From: Phaeocystidibacter luteus
Lineage (GTDB): Bacteria > Bacteroidota > Bacteroidia > Flavobacteriales > Schleiferiaceae
Reading direction: 5' to 3'
Length of the DNA: 64,000 bases
Assembly (NCBI RefSeq): GCF_008933115.1
Contig: NZ_WBVO01000001.1
Coordinates: forward strand, 186,001 to 250,000
Shown here in pieces: positions 51,655 through 60,749 of this stretch. The notes under the pieces are model-generated. The model was not told the DNA's origin. It did no database searches and saw nothing but the letters and a program-made list of their open reading frames with translations. The position numbers were made by a program, and so were the translations under genes. Every line of letters starts with the position of its first letter. The first letter of the stretch is position 1.

Positions 51655-52674
51655 ATGTACAACAACCTGCTTTTCAACCATGCTTATCACAACGATTCTG
51701 ATCGTATTGAAGATTTATCCTTCTTAGTTACGGGTGGAGCAGGCTTTGTAGGATCTAATATTGCCGAGTACTTGTTGCGAGCCGGAGCCAAGAAAGTTCG
51801 GGTTCTTGATAACCTATCCAATGGTTATTACTCAAACATCGAGAAGTTCTTGGAACTGCCAAACTTCGAGTTTGTCGAGGGAGATATTAGAGATATCGAA
51901 ACTTGTAAAAAGGCCCTCGAAGGAATTGATTACTTAAGCCATCAAGCTGCACTTGGCTCAGTGCCGAGGTCAGTGTCTGATCCTGCTACTTCCAATGAGG
52001 TGAATATTGGCGGACACTTAAATATGATGATTGCCGCAAAGGAATCATCTACCCTCAAACGAATGGTGTATGCTGCTAGCTCTTCCAGTTTTGGAGATAG
52101 TACCAAACTTCCTAAAGTAGAAGGAGAAGAAGGAAAGCCATTGTCTCCTTATGCCGTTACCAAATGGGTTAACGAACTCTACGCAGATGTATTCAGTAAG
52201 GTTTACGGCTTTCATTGCATCGGTTTGAGATACTTCAATATTTTCGGACCTAAGCAGAATCCACTCAATCCATATGCAGCGGTCATACCATTATTTATGA
52301 AGAGTGCCGTTGCTGGCGAGTCTCCAAGAATCAATGGCGATGGAACGTATTCCCGAGATTTCACGTTTATCGAAAACGCCGTTCAAGCCAATGTAAGGGC
52401 GCTGTTGCATACCCCAGATTTGGCAAATCACGAGGTTTGCAACATTGCGGTTGGAGATAGAACTACCGTTCTTGATTTGTGGACGGCAGTTCGCAATGCC
52501 GCTGAGGTAGATATTGATCCTGATTTTGGACCAGTTCGACCTGGAGATGTGCCACATAGTCTCGCATCTATTGAAAAGGCTCAAAACCTCTTCGGATACG
52601 ATCCAAAGTTTAGGATAGACGAGGGGATAGAAATCACTTTCGAGTGGTTTAAAGAGGCTTATAAGAGTTTCTAA
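51655..52674 (+). CDS. UDP-N-acetylglucosamine 4-epimerase (WbpP/TviC-like)
   Basis: A 339-residue extended SDR interconverting UDP-GlcNAc and UDP-GalNAc, or their uronic acids. It has the N-terminal extension typical of this group, FLVTGGAGFVGSNIAEYLL, VLDNLSNGYYSNIEKF, HQAALGSVPRSVSDPATSNEVN, SSSSFGDSTKLPK, the YAVTK catalytic pair, and RYFNIFGPKQNPLNPYAAVIPLF. This is the WbpP/TviC pattern. Together with the dehydrogenase at 28326 it predicts UDP-GalNAcA. It is the last plus-strand gene before the minus-strand interruption. Confidence 0.92.
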   Translation: MYNNLLFNHAYHNDSDRIEDLSFLVTGGAGFVGSNIAEYLLRAGAKKVRVLDNLSNGYYSNIEKFLELPNFEFVEGDIRDIETCKKALEGIDYLSHQAALGSVPRSVSDPATSNEVNIGGHLNMMIAAKESSTLKRMVYAASSSSFGDSTKLPKVEGEEGKPLSPYAVTKWVNELYADVFSKVYGFHCIGLRYFNIFGPKQNPLNPYAAVIPLFMKSAVAGESPRINGDGTYSRDFTFIENAVQANVRALLHTPDLANHEVCNIAVGDRTTVLDLWTAVRNAAEVDIDPDFGPVRPGDVPHSLASIEKAQNLFGYDPKFRIDEGIEITFEWFKEAYKSF

Positions 52675-52716
52675 GTTGAATCTCAGAGGCTAAAGAACTC
52701 CTATCCAGACGTTTAA

Positions 52717-54168
52717 CTATTCATTTCGGAGCTTCCAGAAGAACATTCTTGACGCTTCATTGTAAGACAACTCTGCATTTTCTCGGTCGGGAGAATATGT
52801 CGTACACGGAAAGTCTCCGTCAAAGCACTGGAAATCATTAGCCGGTTTATGGTATTGAAATGAACCGTCCGCGCTCTCCATTTCTAACGTTTCAATCCTC
52901 CAATTTGAACTAGGAACTAACCAGCGAATATTCTTGTACCCGCTAAAGTCCAGAAAGTGGGATACACGTTCATCATTGATCCAAGTGGGATAGTGGGGTA
53001 AGATGGCAATCATGCCTATAAATAGTGCGAACATTGCATGTTTGTAGCTGTGGATATTTGGTATGCTGTTTCCACTAACTTTAAGTAACGTCAGCAGCAC
53101 TAGAGGCAAAATGAATCTTGCCTGCGGTATGAAAACTAGCGCTACGATACCTGTCAAAAGAAGCGCAATGAAATCATAGCGAGCAAGATTCTTGCGGTTC
53201 ACCAAAACAATCGCAAGGTATCCAGCAATGACAGCGGCATCTAGATACCTCCAACGCATTCCGGAGATGATGTAGCTTCCCCTGTTACCTGATACATCCC
53301 CGCTGGTGGCCTCCGATAGTATTTCAAGGTCCGACATCTGTATATGCCAGGGAACCTCCATGATTCCTAGAAGTGGTAACCATCCGCTTACCCAAAAGAT
53401 CTTCATTGCGCAGAATATGCCGCCCGCTGTGATGATCAAAGCGCATTTGTATTGATTCTTGAGGAGGAAGAGAATTAGCCATAATAACGAGACAGGGACG
53501 AATGCCAGCTTTATTACTGGCAGAACGGCAGCACCTATGGCCAATGTGCTATTCGCGATCCGCTGGTTTCCGTTGGCTGATAGAGCTATGATCAGCGCAA
53601 TCCCCAATAAATCTGGTGAAGATGTCTGTGCGAATTGCACGAGAATGGCATATATGATGAACAAGGCAATCAGGCGAGGAATCTTATGGTCCCAAGAACT
53701 AGCGCTCCTAACAATCAAAAGTGTGGATACTAACGGAACGAGTACATCATAGCCAGTAATGGTGATTGAGGTGAGCATCGCCTCCATACTATGCGCACCA
53801 GAAGCTTGGATAAGATACAGATCGAAATTAGCCAAGCCCAGAGGTATGCCTTCAATAAACCACCTTACTGTCTGGTTGTAGTACCTTCCAGCGTCTAGAA
53901 ACCGTGTGGGCATGGTCGCCACCAAAAGGAACGGAAGGGCCATGAACAACTGAACGATAAATTCTCTCCCTGTCGCCCAAGAGCCTCGAACGATGCGCAC
54001 GATGAAGAATGCTGAGAGCATTACCCCGGAAAGAATCGGACCAACACCAAACCCAAATCCCAAAATCTGACTTGTCACAACGAGCGCAAGCCAGAATAGG
54101 ATCTCATGATTCAAGTCGGAAAACCGACGAATACTCAAAATCGAGAATGCGAAAAGCAATGCTATCAT
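52717..54168 (-). CDS. Multi-pass membrane protein, possible GT-C-like (LIC_10190-like) protein
   Basis: A 483-residue protein with about eleven hydrophobic segments and a final soluble tail of about 70 residues. The segment RFLDAGRYYNQTVRWFIEGIPLGLANFDLYLIQASGAHSM (described by its key residues: Asp-Ala-Gly-x-Tyr-Tyr, then Gly-Leu-Ala-Asn, then His-Ser) resembles the conserved loop of LIC_10190-type membrane proteins and of GT-C glycosyltransferases. It may transfer a sugar from a lipid carrier on the outer side of the membrane. It is on the minus strand, opposite to the locus, directly after lhgO. The function is uncertain. Confidence 0.6.
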   Translation of the reverse strand: MIALLFAFSILSIRRFSDLNHEILFWLALVVTSQILGFGFGVGPILSGVMLSAFFIVRIVRGSWATGREFIVQLFMALPFLLVATMPTRFLDAGRYYNQTVRWFIEGIPLGLANFDLYLIQASGAHSMEAMLTSITITGYDVLVPLVSTLLIVRSASSWDHKIPRLIALFIIYAILVQFAQTSSPDLLGIALIIALSANGNQRIANSTLAIGAAVLPVIKLAFVPVSLLWLILFLLKNQYKCALIITAGGIFCAMKIFWVSGWLPLLGIMEVPWHIQMSDLEILSEATSGDVSGNRGSYIISGMRWRYLDAAVIAGYLAIVLVNRKNLARYDFIALLLTGIVALVFIPQARFILPLVLLTLLKVSGNSIPNIHSYKHAMFALFIGMIAILPHYPTWINDERVSHFLDFSGYKNIRWLVPSSNWRIETLEMESADGSFQYHKPANDFQCFDGDFPCTTYSPDRENAELSYNEASRMFFWKLRNE

Positions 54169-54178
54169 AGAAGCATAA

Positions 54179-55387
54179 TCAGGGTTGTCCTTTTAATCTC
54201 TTCATGATCTCATCCCCAATCGCCAAACTTGCCGTCGCTGCTGGGCTAGGTGCGTTCAAGACGTGTATGGCAGCATTTCCCTTTTCAATTACAAAATCGT
54301 CAACCAGCTTACCATCAGGTGACAACGCCTGGGCGCGGACACCCGCTCGCGCTGGGACGATATCAGAATCTGTCAAGCTCGGTATCAGTTTTTGAAGGGC
54401 TTGTAAAAATTTGGCTTTCGAAAAAGCACGTTCGTACTCTCCCAAACCGTAGCGCCAGTGTGTTTTGAATAGTTTCCACGTACCACCAAAGCTCAAAGCA
54501 GATAACGTGTCCTTTAAATCAAATGAAGTTCTACCATATCCTTCACGCTTAAATGAGAAAACGGCATTAGGCCCGCATTCGACCCCACCCGCTATCATTC
54601 TAGTAAAGTGAACCCCAAGAAATGGAAACTCTGGATTGGGCACAGGATAAATGAGATGCTTCACCTTGTGCTCTCCCGATGGAGTCAAGTCGTAATAGTC
54701 ACCTCTAAATGGAACGATTCGCATGCATGGACTTAGTCCATCCAATTTGGCAAGTCTATCCGCTTCCAATCCTCCACATGCAACTACCTGGTTCGCGGTG
54801 AATGTCTTATCTGTCGTTTTCACCACAGAGATATCCCTAGCGTCCTTTCTGATGCGAATAACCCGCTGATTTTTTAGGACTTCACTGTTGGGGTTCATTT
54901 GCGTGATAAGCTCACCAAGCTTGTTGGTAAAGGCGACGTAATCTATGATTCCCGTCTGCGGAACTCGAATCGCCTTTAGTCCATTTACAAAGGGTTCTAT
55001 CTCTTTGATTTCATCCGGACCAATGACTTTCAATCCACTTAGTCCATTCTCTTTTCCTCTTGCTAATATTCTATCGATCTGTGGGAGTTCCTCTTCACTT
55101 GTGGCCACAATCAACTTACCGCAAAGGTCATGTGGTATGTCGTACTTCTTAGCGAACTCCACGATTTGAGCGTAACCGTCGAAACACGTGCTAGCCTTCA
55201 ATGAACCTGGCTTGTAGTATATCCCACTATGAATCACGCCACTATTTCTACCCGTTTGATGCTGGGCGAGCTTGCGCTCCTTCTCGAGTACAACAACTGT
55301 CTTGTTCGGGTTAGCCATTTGCCACTTATAGGCTGTTGCAAGGCCAACCACCCCACCACCAATCACAATAAGGTCAAAATGCTGCAT
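54179..55387 (-). CDS. lhgO: L-2-hydroxyglutarate oxidase
   Basis: A 402-residue FAD-dependent oxidase of the DAO family that converts L-2-hydroxyglutarate to 2-oxoglutarate and feeds electrons to the respiratory chain. Seen are DLIVIGGGVVGLATAYKW (FAD site), HQTGRNSGVIHSGIYYKPGSLKA (LhgO signature), VPQTGIIDYVAFTNKLGEL, PVPNPEFPFLGVHFTRMI and ARAGVRAQALSPDGKLVDDFVIEKG. The ATG at 55387 was chosen because the FAD-binding strand starts at the next residues; a start at 55426 adds 13 residues. It has no evident link to polysaccharide synthesis, so it looks like a metabolic gene caught in the locus. Confidence 0.92.
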   Translation of the reverse strand: MQHFDLIVIGGGVVGLATAYKWQMANPNKTVVVLEKERKLAQHQTGRNSGVIHSGIYYKPGSLKASTCFDGYAQIVEFAKKYDIPHDLCGKLIVATSEEELPQIDRILARGKENGLSGLKVIGPDEIKEIEPFVNGLKAIRVPQTGIIDYVAFTNKLGELITQMNPNSEVLKNQRVIRIRKDARDISVVKTTDKTFTANQVVACGGLEADRLAKLDGLSPCMRIVPFRGDYYDLTPSGEHKVKHLIYPVPNPEFPFLGVHFTRMIAGGVECGPNAVFSFKREGYGRTSFDLKDTLSALSFGGTWKLFKTHWRYGLGEYERAFSKAKFLQALQKLIPSLTDSDIVPARAGVRAQALSPDGKLVDDFVIEKGNAAIHVLNAPSPAATASLAIGDEIMKRLKGQP

Positions 55388-55465
55388 GCCGATTAATTGA
55401 TTCACTTCCTCAAAAATAGCCTTCATTCACTCTCTGAGAAAGAAACAATGTCCTTTTGAACGAGT

Positions 55466-55473
55466 TAACTTTG
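55466..55473 (+). promoter_or_regulatory. -7 element before the NYN/cold-shock gene
   Basis: TAACTTTG matches TAnnTTTG and ends 28 bases before the ATG at 55502. It lies in the short divergent gap after the lhgO start. No TTG is seen at the usual -33 distance. Confidence 0.5.
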
Positions 55474-55501
55474 TATCATTCCACAAAGAACATAAGTTAC
55501 C

Positions 55502-56437
55502 ATGTCCAAATTAACTCGTATTGGGGTCTTCTACGACGGCAATTACTTTACACACGTAAGCAATTATTACAACTATGTGCACAGCCGGAAGAGCAGACTC
55601 AGCATAGGCGGACTTCACGAGTTTTTCAAAGGACGTATAGCCCTGTCCGAATCGTCGGAATTCGAGTTGTGCAAGATTGTAGACGCTCATTTCTTTAAAG
55701 GCCGACTCACAGCTGGTGAGGCCAATGAGAAGGGCAATCAGCTTTATTTCGACCGGGTGTTTGAAGATGTGTTGGCTTACGAAGGGGTAACCTCACACTA
55801 CTCTCCGATTCGAGGGAATGTTAATACCAGGACGGCCGACAAAGGGTTAAACCTCATGCTTGCGCTGGAAGCATACGAGATAGCACTTCAAAAAAAGTTG
55901 GATGTCCTAGTTCTCGTGGGCGCCGATGGTGATTACGTTCCTCTCGTAAAGAAGTTACATACGCTGGGGACGAGAGTAGTGCTAGTCAGCTGGGATTTCG
56001 AGTTCACGAATGACGAAGGTAAAACACTCACCACTCGCACAGCTCAGGACCTTATAAAGGAGTCGGCATATCCGTTGGCAATGCACGACTTAGTGGAGGA
56101 GGGGATAGAAGATAATGACTCTATGGTTCAAGGTATCTTCGTTTTGCCACCCGTTGAAGAGCGAGAAACTCCGAAGAAAAGTGAAGCACGTACGTATGAA
56201 TCAACCTCCGTGGAGAATTCGGATGCACTACCTGGTGAATCACATGAAGGAAACATCCTCAGTTTGAAGACTGGCTATGGTTTCATAGAGTTTGAGCCCA
56301 ATAACTTGTTCTTCCATCACAGTAACTTGAACAATGTCGATTTCAACGATTTGTTTGAGGGTGATAGAGTAAGCTTTACAGTAGAAGAAAATGAAAAAGG
56401 TGAGCTCGTTGCAAAAGGAGTTGAACTGATGGAATAG
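55502..56437 (+). CDS. NYN-domain ribonuclease-like protein with C-terminal cold-shock domain
   Basis: A 311-residue fusion. Residues 5-195 form an NYN (PIN-like, LabA/DUF88) domain with acidic residues in GVFYDGNYFTH, the NTRTADKGLNLMLALEAYE segment and VLVGADGDYVPLVKKLHTLG, expected to bind metal and cleave or bind RNA. A linker of about 50 residues follows. Residues 245-311 form a cold-shock/OB domain with RNP1 TGYGFIEF and RNP2 LFFHHS, for single-stranded nucleic acid binding. The pairing suggests an RNA-targeting nuclease with its own RNA-binding domain. It sits between lhgO and pglF with its own promoter. The target is unknown. Confidence 0.87.
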   Translation: MSKLTRIGVFYDGNYFTHVSNYYNYVHSRKSRLSIGGLHEFFKGRIALSESSEFELCKIVDAHFFKGRLTAGEANEKGNQLYFDRVFEDVLAYEGVTSHYSPIRGNVNTRTADKGLNLMLALEAYEIALQKKLDVLVLVGADGDYVPLVKKLHTLGTRVVLVSWDFEFTNDEGKTLTTRTAQDLIKESAYPLAMHDLVEEGIEDNDSMVQGIFVLPPVEERETPKKSEARTYESTSVENSDALPGESHEGNILSLKTGYGFIEFEPNNLFFHHSNLNNVDFNDLFEGDRVSFTVEENEKGELVAKGVELME

Positions 56438-56479
56438 GTCGTTCTCCCATCTGAAGAAATCCGGTTAGTGGGTTGATTC

Positions 56480-56521
56480 GTACATAATTCCAAAGGCACT
56501 AGAAGAAATTATGTACATTTG
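56480..56521 (+). promoter_or_regulatory. Inverted repeat overlapping the pglF -7 element
   Basis: A perfect 10-bp inverted repeat, GTACATAATT (56480-56489) and AATTATGTAC (56507-56516), is separated by 17 bases. Its right arm runs into TACATTTG (56514-56521), an exact TAnnTTTG that ends 19 bases before the ATG at 56541. The arrangement fits an operator that controls this promoter. Confidence 0.6.
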
Positions 56522-56540
56522 GAACGACCAAATAACCGAC

Positions 56541-58472
56541 ATGCTAAGGAAACTCCTCAGTAATTACAGCGACCGGTTCCTCTCGCGATGGGTCGTACTC
56601 GCTTTCGATATTTTCATGGTGGCCGTGGCTTTCGTAGTAGCTACTATGTTGCGCCACAATTTCGATTTTACAGCAATGGGTGAGCAGGATATCCCTGCCC
56701 AAACCATCATTGCGGCGATGGCTTATTTCATCGGTTTCCTTCTCACACAGAGTTATTCAGGTATCATCCGACACACAGGTGTGAACGATGCTGTGCGCTT
56801 AGTTGAAGGCGCCATGATTGCCAGTGGTGGTATTCTTTTTATCACCGCATACTTCTCTTACTTTCACTCTGACTATTCCGGTGTATTTAACTTCTCACGA
56901 AGTGTAATCATCATTCAATTCCTTCTCGTACTATTCTTCCTGATCGGAAGCCGATTCTTTATCAAAGGTATCTACCTTACCGCCATTAAGCGCGCCCGTA
57001 TGACCAATAGAAATATTGTCATTTTCGGAGCCGGTGCTTCAGGTATGATTACGCGTAACGCACTATTATCTGACCCTATCAGCAATGTGAATGTGGTTGC
57101 CTTCATGGATGAGAACCCAAGCAAGGTGAAGAAGTCGCTTGAAGGAATTCCTGTACTACACCCCGATAAGGTGCTGAAAGTGAAGTTTATCGAGCAACGC
57201 GACATCAGCGAAATCGTTATCTCGATTCAAGGTCTATCTAAAGTTAAGCTACGTGAAATTTCGGATAGAGCGGTAAAGCTTGGACTTCAAGTAAAAATTG
57301 TTCCACCTGCTGAAAAGTGGATCAACGGAGAGCTTTCTGCACGCCAGCTTCGTCAGGTTCGTATTGAAGACCTGCTCGAACGAGAGCCTATTCAACTGGA
57401 CAACACGAATATCGAACGTGAAATTCGCAATAGAGTAGTTCTCGTAACAGGAGCCGCTGGGTCCATCGGTGCTGAAATCGCACGTCAGATTTTGTACTAT
57501 GGTCCGAAGCAAGTCATTTATCTTGATCAGGCTGAATCTGCGTTGTATGAACTCGAGTTCGATATCAAGACCAATTACTCAGAATCATTCGCGAAATGTG
57601 AGTTCATTGTTGGGAATGTGAAGGATTTCATGAGAATGGAAGCCCTCTTTAAGAAGTACACCCCAGAAGTTGTATTCCACGCCGCAGCCTATAAACACGT
57701 ACCTCTCATGGAGGATAACCCATACGAGGCGTTAATGGTTAACGTGTTTGGTACTAAGATTATGGCTGACCTCTCATGCGAGTTTGGAGTAAACAAGTTC
57801 GTGATGGTCAGTACCGATAAGGCCGTGAACCCAACGAACGTAATGGGTTCTAGCAAGCGTATCGCCGAAATTTATACCCAAGCGCTCGCCAATAGCGGAA
57901 ACTGTAAAACACAGTTTGTAACAACTCGCTTTGGAAACGTACTAGGTTCGAACGGATCGGTTATTCCAATCTTTAGAAAGCAGATTGAGCACGGTGGCCC
58001 AATTACAGTAACCCACAAGGATATCACACGCTATTTCATGACGATACCCGAGGCTTGTAATCTCGTTCTCGAGGCAGGCGCAATGGGTGAAGGGGGAGAG
58101 ATCTTCGTCTTCGATATGGGTGAAAGTGTGAAGATTTACGACCTCGCTAAGAAGATGGTGGCCCTATCCGGACTCCGCCTTGGTAGAGATATTGAAATCG
58201 TTGAAACTGGGCTTCGTCCAGGCGAGAAGCTCTACGAGGAACTTCTTGCTACAAACGAGAATACACTTGGCACGCACCACGCAAAGATCTTGAAAGCCCG
58301 CGTTAGAAAGCACGATTACAACAACGTGGTTGCCCAACTCGATTCACTTTCAGAAGCCTTGGTTGATGCCAATCCAATGGAACTCGTTAGCATCATGAAA
58401 TCTATGGTACCCGAGTTCAAATCAAACAATTCGGTTTACGAAAGTTTGGATGCTAATCTTGGCGATAAGTAG
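56541..58472 (+). CDS. pglF: Membrane UDP-GlcNAc 4,6-dehydratase (PglF/CapD-like)
   Basis: A 643-residue inner-membrane enzyme making UDP-4-keto-6-deoxy-GlcNAc, the first step to diNAc-bacillosamine. Four membrane helices occupy about residues 20-150. A first Rossmann domain (IVIFGAGASGMITRNALL) precedes the catalytic SDR domain (VLVTGAAGSIGAEIARQIL, VFHAAAYKHVPLMEDNPYEA, VSTDKAVNPTNVMGSSKRIAE, TRFGNVLGSNGSVIPIF). The Met in place of the SDR Tyr is normal for this family. The ATG at 56541 was chosen because the earlier in-frame ATG at 56511 lies inside the promoter and inverted repeat. It supplies PglE and PglD encoded 5 kb upstream. Confidence 0.93.
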   Translation: MLRKLLSNYSDRFLSRWVVLAFDIFMVAVAFVVATMLRHNFDFTAMGEQDIPAQTIIAAMAYFIGFLLTQSYSGIIRHTGVNDAVRLVEGAMIASGGILFITAYFSYFHSDYSGVFNFSRSVIIIQFLLVLFFLIGSRFFIKGIYLTAIKRARMTNRNIVIFGAGASGMITRNALLSDPISNVNVVAFMDENPSKVKKSLEGIPVLHPDKVLKVKFIEQRDISEIVISIQGLSKVKLREISDRAVKLGLQVKIVPPAEKWINGELSARQLRQVRIEDLLEREPIQLDNTNIEREIRNRVVLVTGAAGSIGAEIARQILYYGPKQVIYLDQAESALYELEFDIKTNYSESFAKCEFIVGNVKDFMRMEALFKKYTPEVVFHAAAYKHVPLMEDNPYEALMVNVFGTKIMADLSCEFGVNKFVMVSTDKAVNPTNVMGSSKRIAEIYTQALANSGNCKTQFVTTRFGNVLGSNGSVIPIFRKQIEHGGPITVTHKDITRYFMTIPEACNLVLEAGAMGEGGEIFVFDMGESVKIYDLAKKMVALSGLRLGRDIEIVETGLRPGEKLYEELLATNENTLGTHHAKILKARVRKHDYNNVVAQLDSLSEALVDANPMELVSIMKSMVPEFKSNNSVYESLDANLGDK

Positions 58473-58477
58473 TCAAA

Positions 58478-59707
58478 ATGTCTGATACCTCCTCACCGAA
58501 GTCAGGCCTACGTTCCAATTTCTTTTTTGCCCTACTAGGAAATACGGGATATGTCGTTTTCCAGTACCTCACCTTGGCAGTATTTGTCAAATTCTATTCA
58601 GATGCCGAGGTAGGGATATACCACTATTCAAATGCATTCGTCATTCCGCTAACCCTAGCATTCGACCTTCAGTTGAGGAGTTTGTTTGTAACAGGTTCAG
58701 AAACAGGTAATTTTGAATCATATTGGAGTTATCGAAGGTACTTGAACGCGATATCCATTGCCGTTGTGGCCATAGCCGCCTATCTCGTGAAATCGGAGTT
58801 GTTTTGGTTCATTATGGCTCTTGGATTTCTCAAGGTAATTGAGAACCAAACGAATCTGGTTTATGGACTGTATCACAGGACAGAAGGCTTGAAGAAAGTG
58901 GCTATCTCACGGTGGTTAAGATCTGGATTGAGCTTTGCAGCGGTCATAGTCACTGTTCTCCTTTTCGAGCCTGAGTTCTTCCATCTGATAATCGTTTATG
59001 TAACTACAGGCGTCCTTGTCTTTTTGTTGTTTGATTACAGATGGTCGCTTCCCTTGCGTAAAAAGCTTGAACGCGTCCCCCTGAGCTACAAAGAACTGAT
59101 TGTACTGACCATTCCGATGTTCTTCATCGCCATTCTAGAGAAGTACTACATCAACTACCCCCGACTCATGGTGGAGGAGTACTTTGGATTGGAAGTGATT
59201 GGAGTAGTGGGTACACTTTTCTATTTGAGAATGATGGGAAGCCAAGTCATTGTTGCACTCTCAACCTCTTTTCAGGGCAGGTATGGCGAACTATTGAAAC
59301 AGAATCGCAGGTCAGATGTAGTTGTGCTGGTATTTAAAGGAGTTGTAGGGGGGCTTGGTATTGGCCTAGTCTTGATGGGCTTTTTCGCGCTCACCGGTCG
59401 TTGGGTTTTGCCAATTCTATTCAGCGATCAATATTCCGAGTATGTTGACCTACTTCTCTGGATACTTGCGGGAAGTACACTTTCTTTCGGGTATACTTTC
59501 TTTGGTGGCGGAATGAACGCACTCAGGAATCATCGATTTAAGATCCCATCTCAAGCTTTGGCTTTCGCGGTGTTGTTTCTCACGATTTACTTCCGACATG
59601 AAAGCGTGGTGGAAGTGCTTCAAGCGGTAGTGCTTTCTGAAGCTGTCCTGTTCGTAGGCTATCTCTTTTCCTTTCTAAAAGGAGCGAAAAGAGATGCTGC
59701 GGTTTAA
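58478..59707 (+). CDS. Wzx-type flippase 2
   Basis: A 409-residue membrane protein with about 12 hydrophobic segments, in the same superfamily as the flippase at 39302 but shorter and not closely similar. The N-terminus (NFFFALLGNTGYVVFQYLTLAVFVKFYSDAEVGIYHYSNAF) is typical of polysaccharide flippases. It starts 5 bases after pglF. Having two flippases in the locus suggests two export routes, for instance one for a bacillosamine-started oligosaccharide. Its stop overlaps the stop region of the convergent epimerase gene by 4 bases. Confidence 0.83.
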   Translation: MSDTSSPKSGLRSNFFFALLGNTGYVVFQYLTLAVFVKFYSDAEVGIYHYSNAFVIPLTLAFDLQLRSLFVTGSETGNFESYWSYRRYLNAISIAVVAIAAYLVKSELFWFIMALGFLKVIENQTNLVYGLYHRTEGLKKVAISRWLRSGLSFAAVIVTVLLFEPEFFHLIIVYVTTGVLVFLLFDYRWSLPLRKKLERVPLSYKELIVLTIPMFFIAILEKYYINYPRLMVEEYFGLEVIGVVGTLFYLRMMGSQVIVALSTSFQGRYGELLKQNRRSDVVVLVFKGVVGGLGIGLVLMGFFALTGRWVLPILFSDQYSEYVDLLLWILAGSTLSFGYTFFGGGMNALRNHRFKIPSQALAFAVLFLTIYFRHESVVEVLQAVVLSEAVLFVGYLFSFLKGAKRDAAV

Positions 59708-60675
59708 CCTCCGTAATACGACTTGTGCCATTCAACAAAACGGGCAATTCCAGTCTCTAATGAAGTGCTTGGCTTGAATTCAGTATAGCTCTCCAACTTC
59801 GTTGTATCGGCATAAGTTACCTTCACATCTCCCTGTTGCGCAGGTAGGTACTCCTTGTTTAACTCGATGTCGTAGCTTTTCTCAATCAGACCAATAAAGT
59901 CCATGAGATTTACTGGAGAACCGTTGCCAATGTTCATTATCTGATGTCCGCCCTCCGCAATTCTCTTCTCATTGTCCATTATGCGGACGACATTCTCTAC
60001 GATATCATCGATGTACGTGAAATCCCTTTTTTGATCCCCATTGTTAAAGACCTTGATTCCCTCGCCCTTCATGGCCGCATTCGCGAAAAGGATAGGAGCC
60101 ATGTCAGGACGCCCCCATGGTCCATACACCGTGAAAAACCTAAGGGCTGTAGTCACCATCCCATAAAGATTGGAGTAGGCTGCTGCCATCAATTCGTTAC
60201 TGCGTTTGGTGGCGGCGTAAAAGCTCACTGGGTTGTCACAAGCTTCATCTTCATTAAACGGTTGCTTAGAATCCATACCGTACACGGATGAACTACTTGC
60301 GTAAATGAAGTGCTTCGGCTTATGCTCTTTGGCCAAATCAAGAATGGAGAAGAAGCCATCCATGTTAGAGTGCATATAGGCTTGTGGATTCTCTATGCTA
60401 TAGCGCACGCCTGCTTGGGCAGCAAGGTGGATGACAAAATCAAATCGATGCTTCTCGAAAATCTTTCGAAGCGTAATCCGATCGGCTAAATCGACTTGCA
60501 AAAATTCGTATTGCCCCTGAGAAGTATCAAGAGCCTTGTTTCTATCGAACTTCAACTGTGGGTCGTAGTAAGAATTCAAGCTGTCAATCGCCACCACATG
60601 GTGACCTTGGTTGAGGAGCTTTTGTGTTACATGATGACCGATAAATCCGGCTGAACCGGTTACAAGAATTGACAT
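59704..60675 (-). CDS. UDP-glucuronate 4-epimerase-like NAD-dependent epimerase
   Basis: A 323-residue extended SDR converting UDP-GlcA to UDP-GalA or a related nucleotide sugar. Seen are ILVTGSAGFIGHHVTQKLLNQGHHVVAIDSLNSYYDPQLKFDR (the YYDxxLK segment is typical of this group), HLAAQAGVRYSIENPQAYMHSN, SSSSVYG, the YAATK pair and RFFTVYGPWGRPDMAPILF. It is on the minus strand inside a plus-strand region and has its own -7 element. No UDP-glucose 6-dehydrogenase gene is in the window, so its substrate must be made elsewhere or by the dehydrogenase at 28326. Confidence 0.9.
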   Translation of the reverse strand: MSILVTGSAGFIGHHVTQKLLNQGHHVVAIDSLNSYYDPQLKFDRNKALDTSQGQYEFLQVDLADRITLRKIFEKHRFDFVIHLAAQAGVRYSIENPQAYMHSNMDGFFSILDLAKEHKPKHFIYASSSSVYGMDSKQPFNEDEACDNPVSFYAATKRSNELMAAAYSNLYGMVTTALRFFTVYGPWGRPDMAPILFANAAMKGEGIKVFNNGDQKRDFTYIDDIVENVVRIMDNEKRIAEGGHQIMNIGNGSPVNLMDFIGLIEKSYDIELNKEYLPAQQGDVKVTYADTTKLESYTEFKPSTSLETGIARFVEWHKSYYGG

Positions 60676-60694
60676 TCGATGGAATATTTGAAAA

Positions 60695-60702
60695 CAAATG
60701 TA
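60695..60702 (-). promoter_or_regulatory. -7 element for the UDP-glucuronate epimerase gene
   Basis: The minus strand reads TACATTTG, an exact TAnnTTTG, ending 19 bases before the ATG at 60675. A TTG occurs 16 bases upstream on the minus strand (60719-60721), a shorter spacing than the usual 19. Confidence 0.5.
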
Positions 60703-60749
60703 TCGAATAGCTAGAATTCAACTTTAACCGAATCCGCTATCTTCGCGGA

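Noticed and set aside
56511-56540. Earlier pglF start at ATG 56511
   Set aside because: The ATG is part of a perfect inverted repeat and overlaps the -7 element; the ATG at 56541 gives the usual promoter distance.
60738-60745. -7 element TATCTTCG before the glycosyltransferase at 60750
   Set aside because: One mismatch to the consensus and only 4 bases from the ATG.
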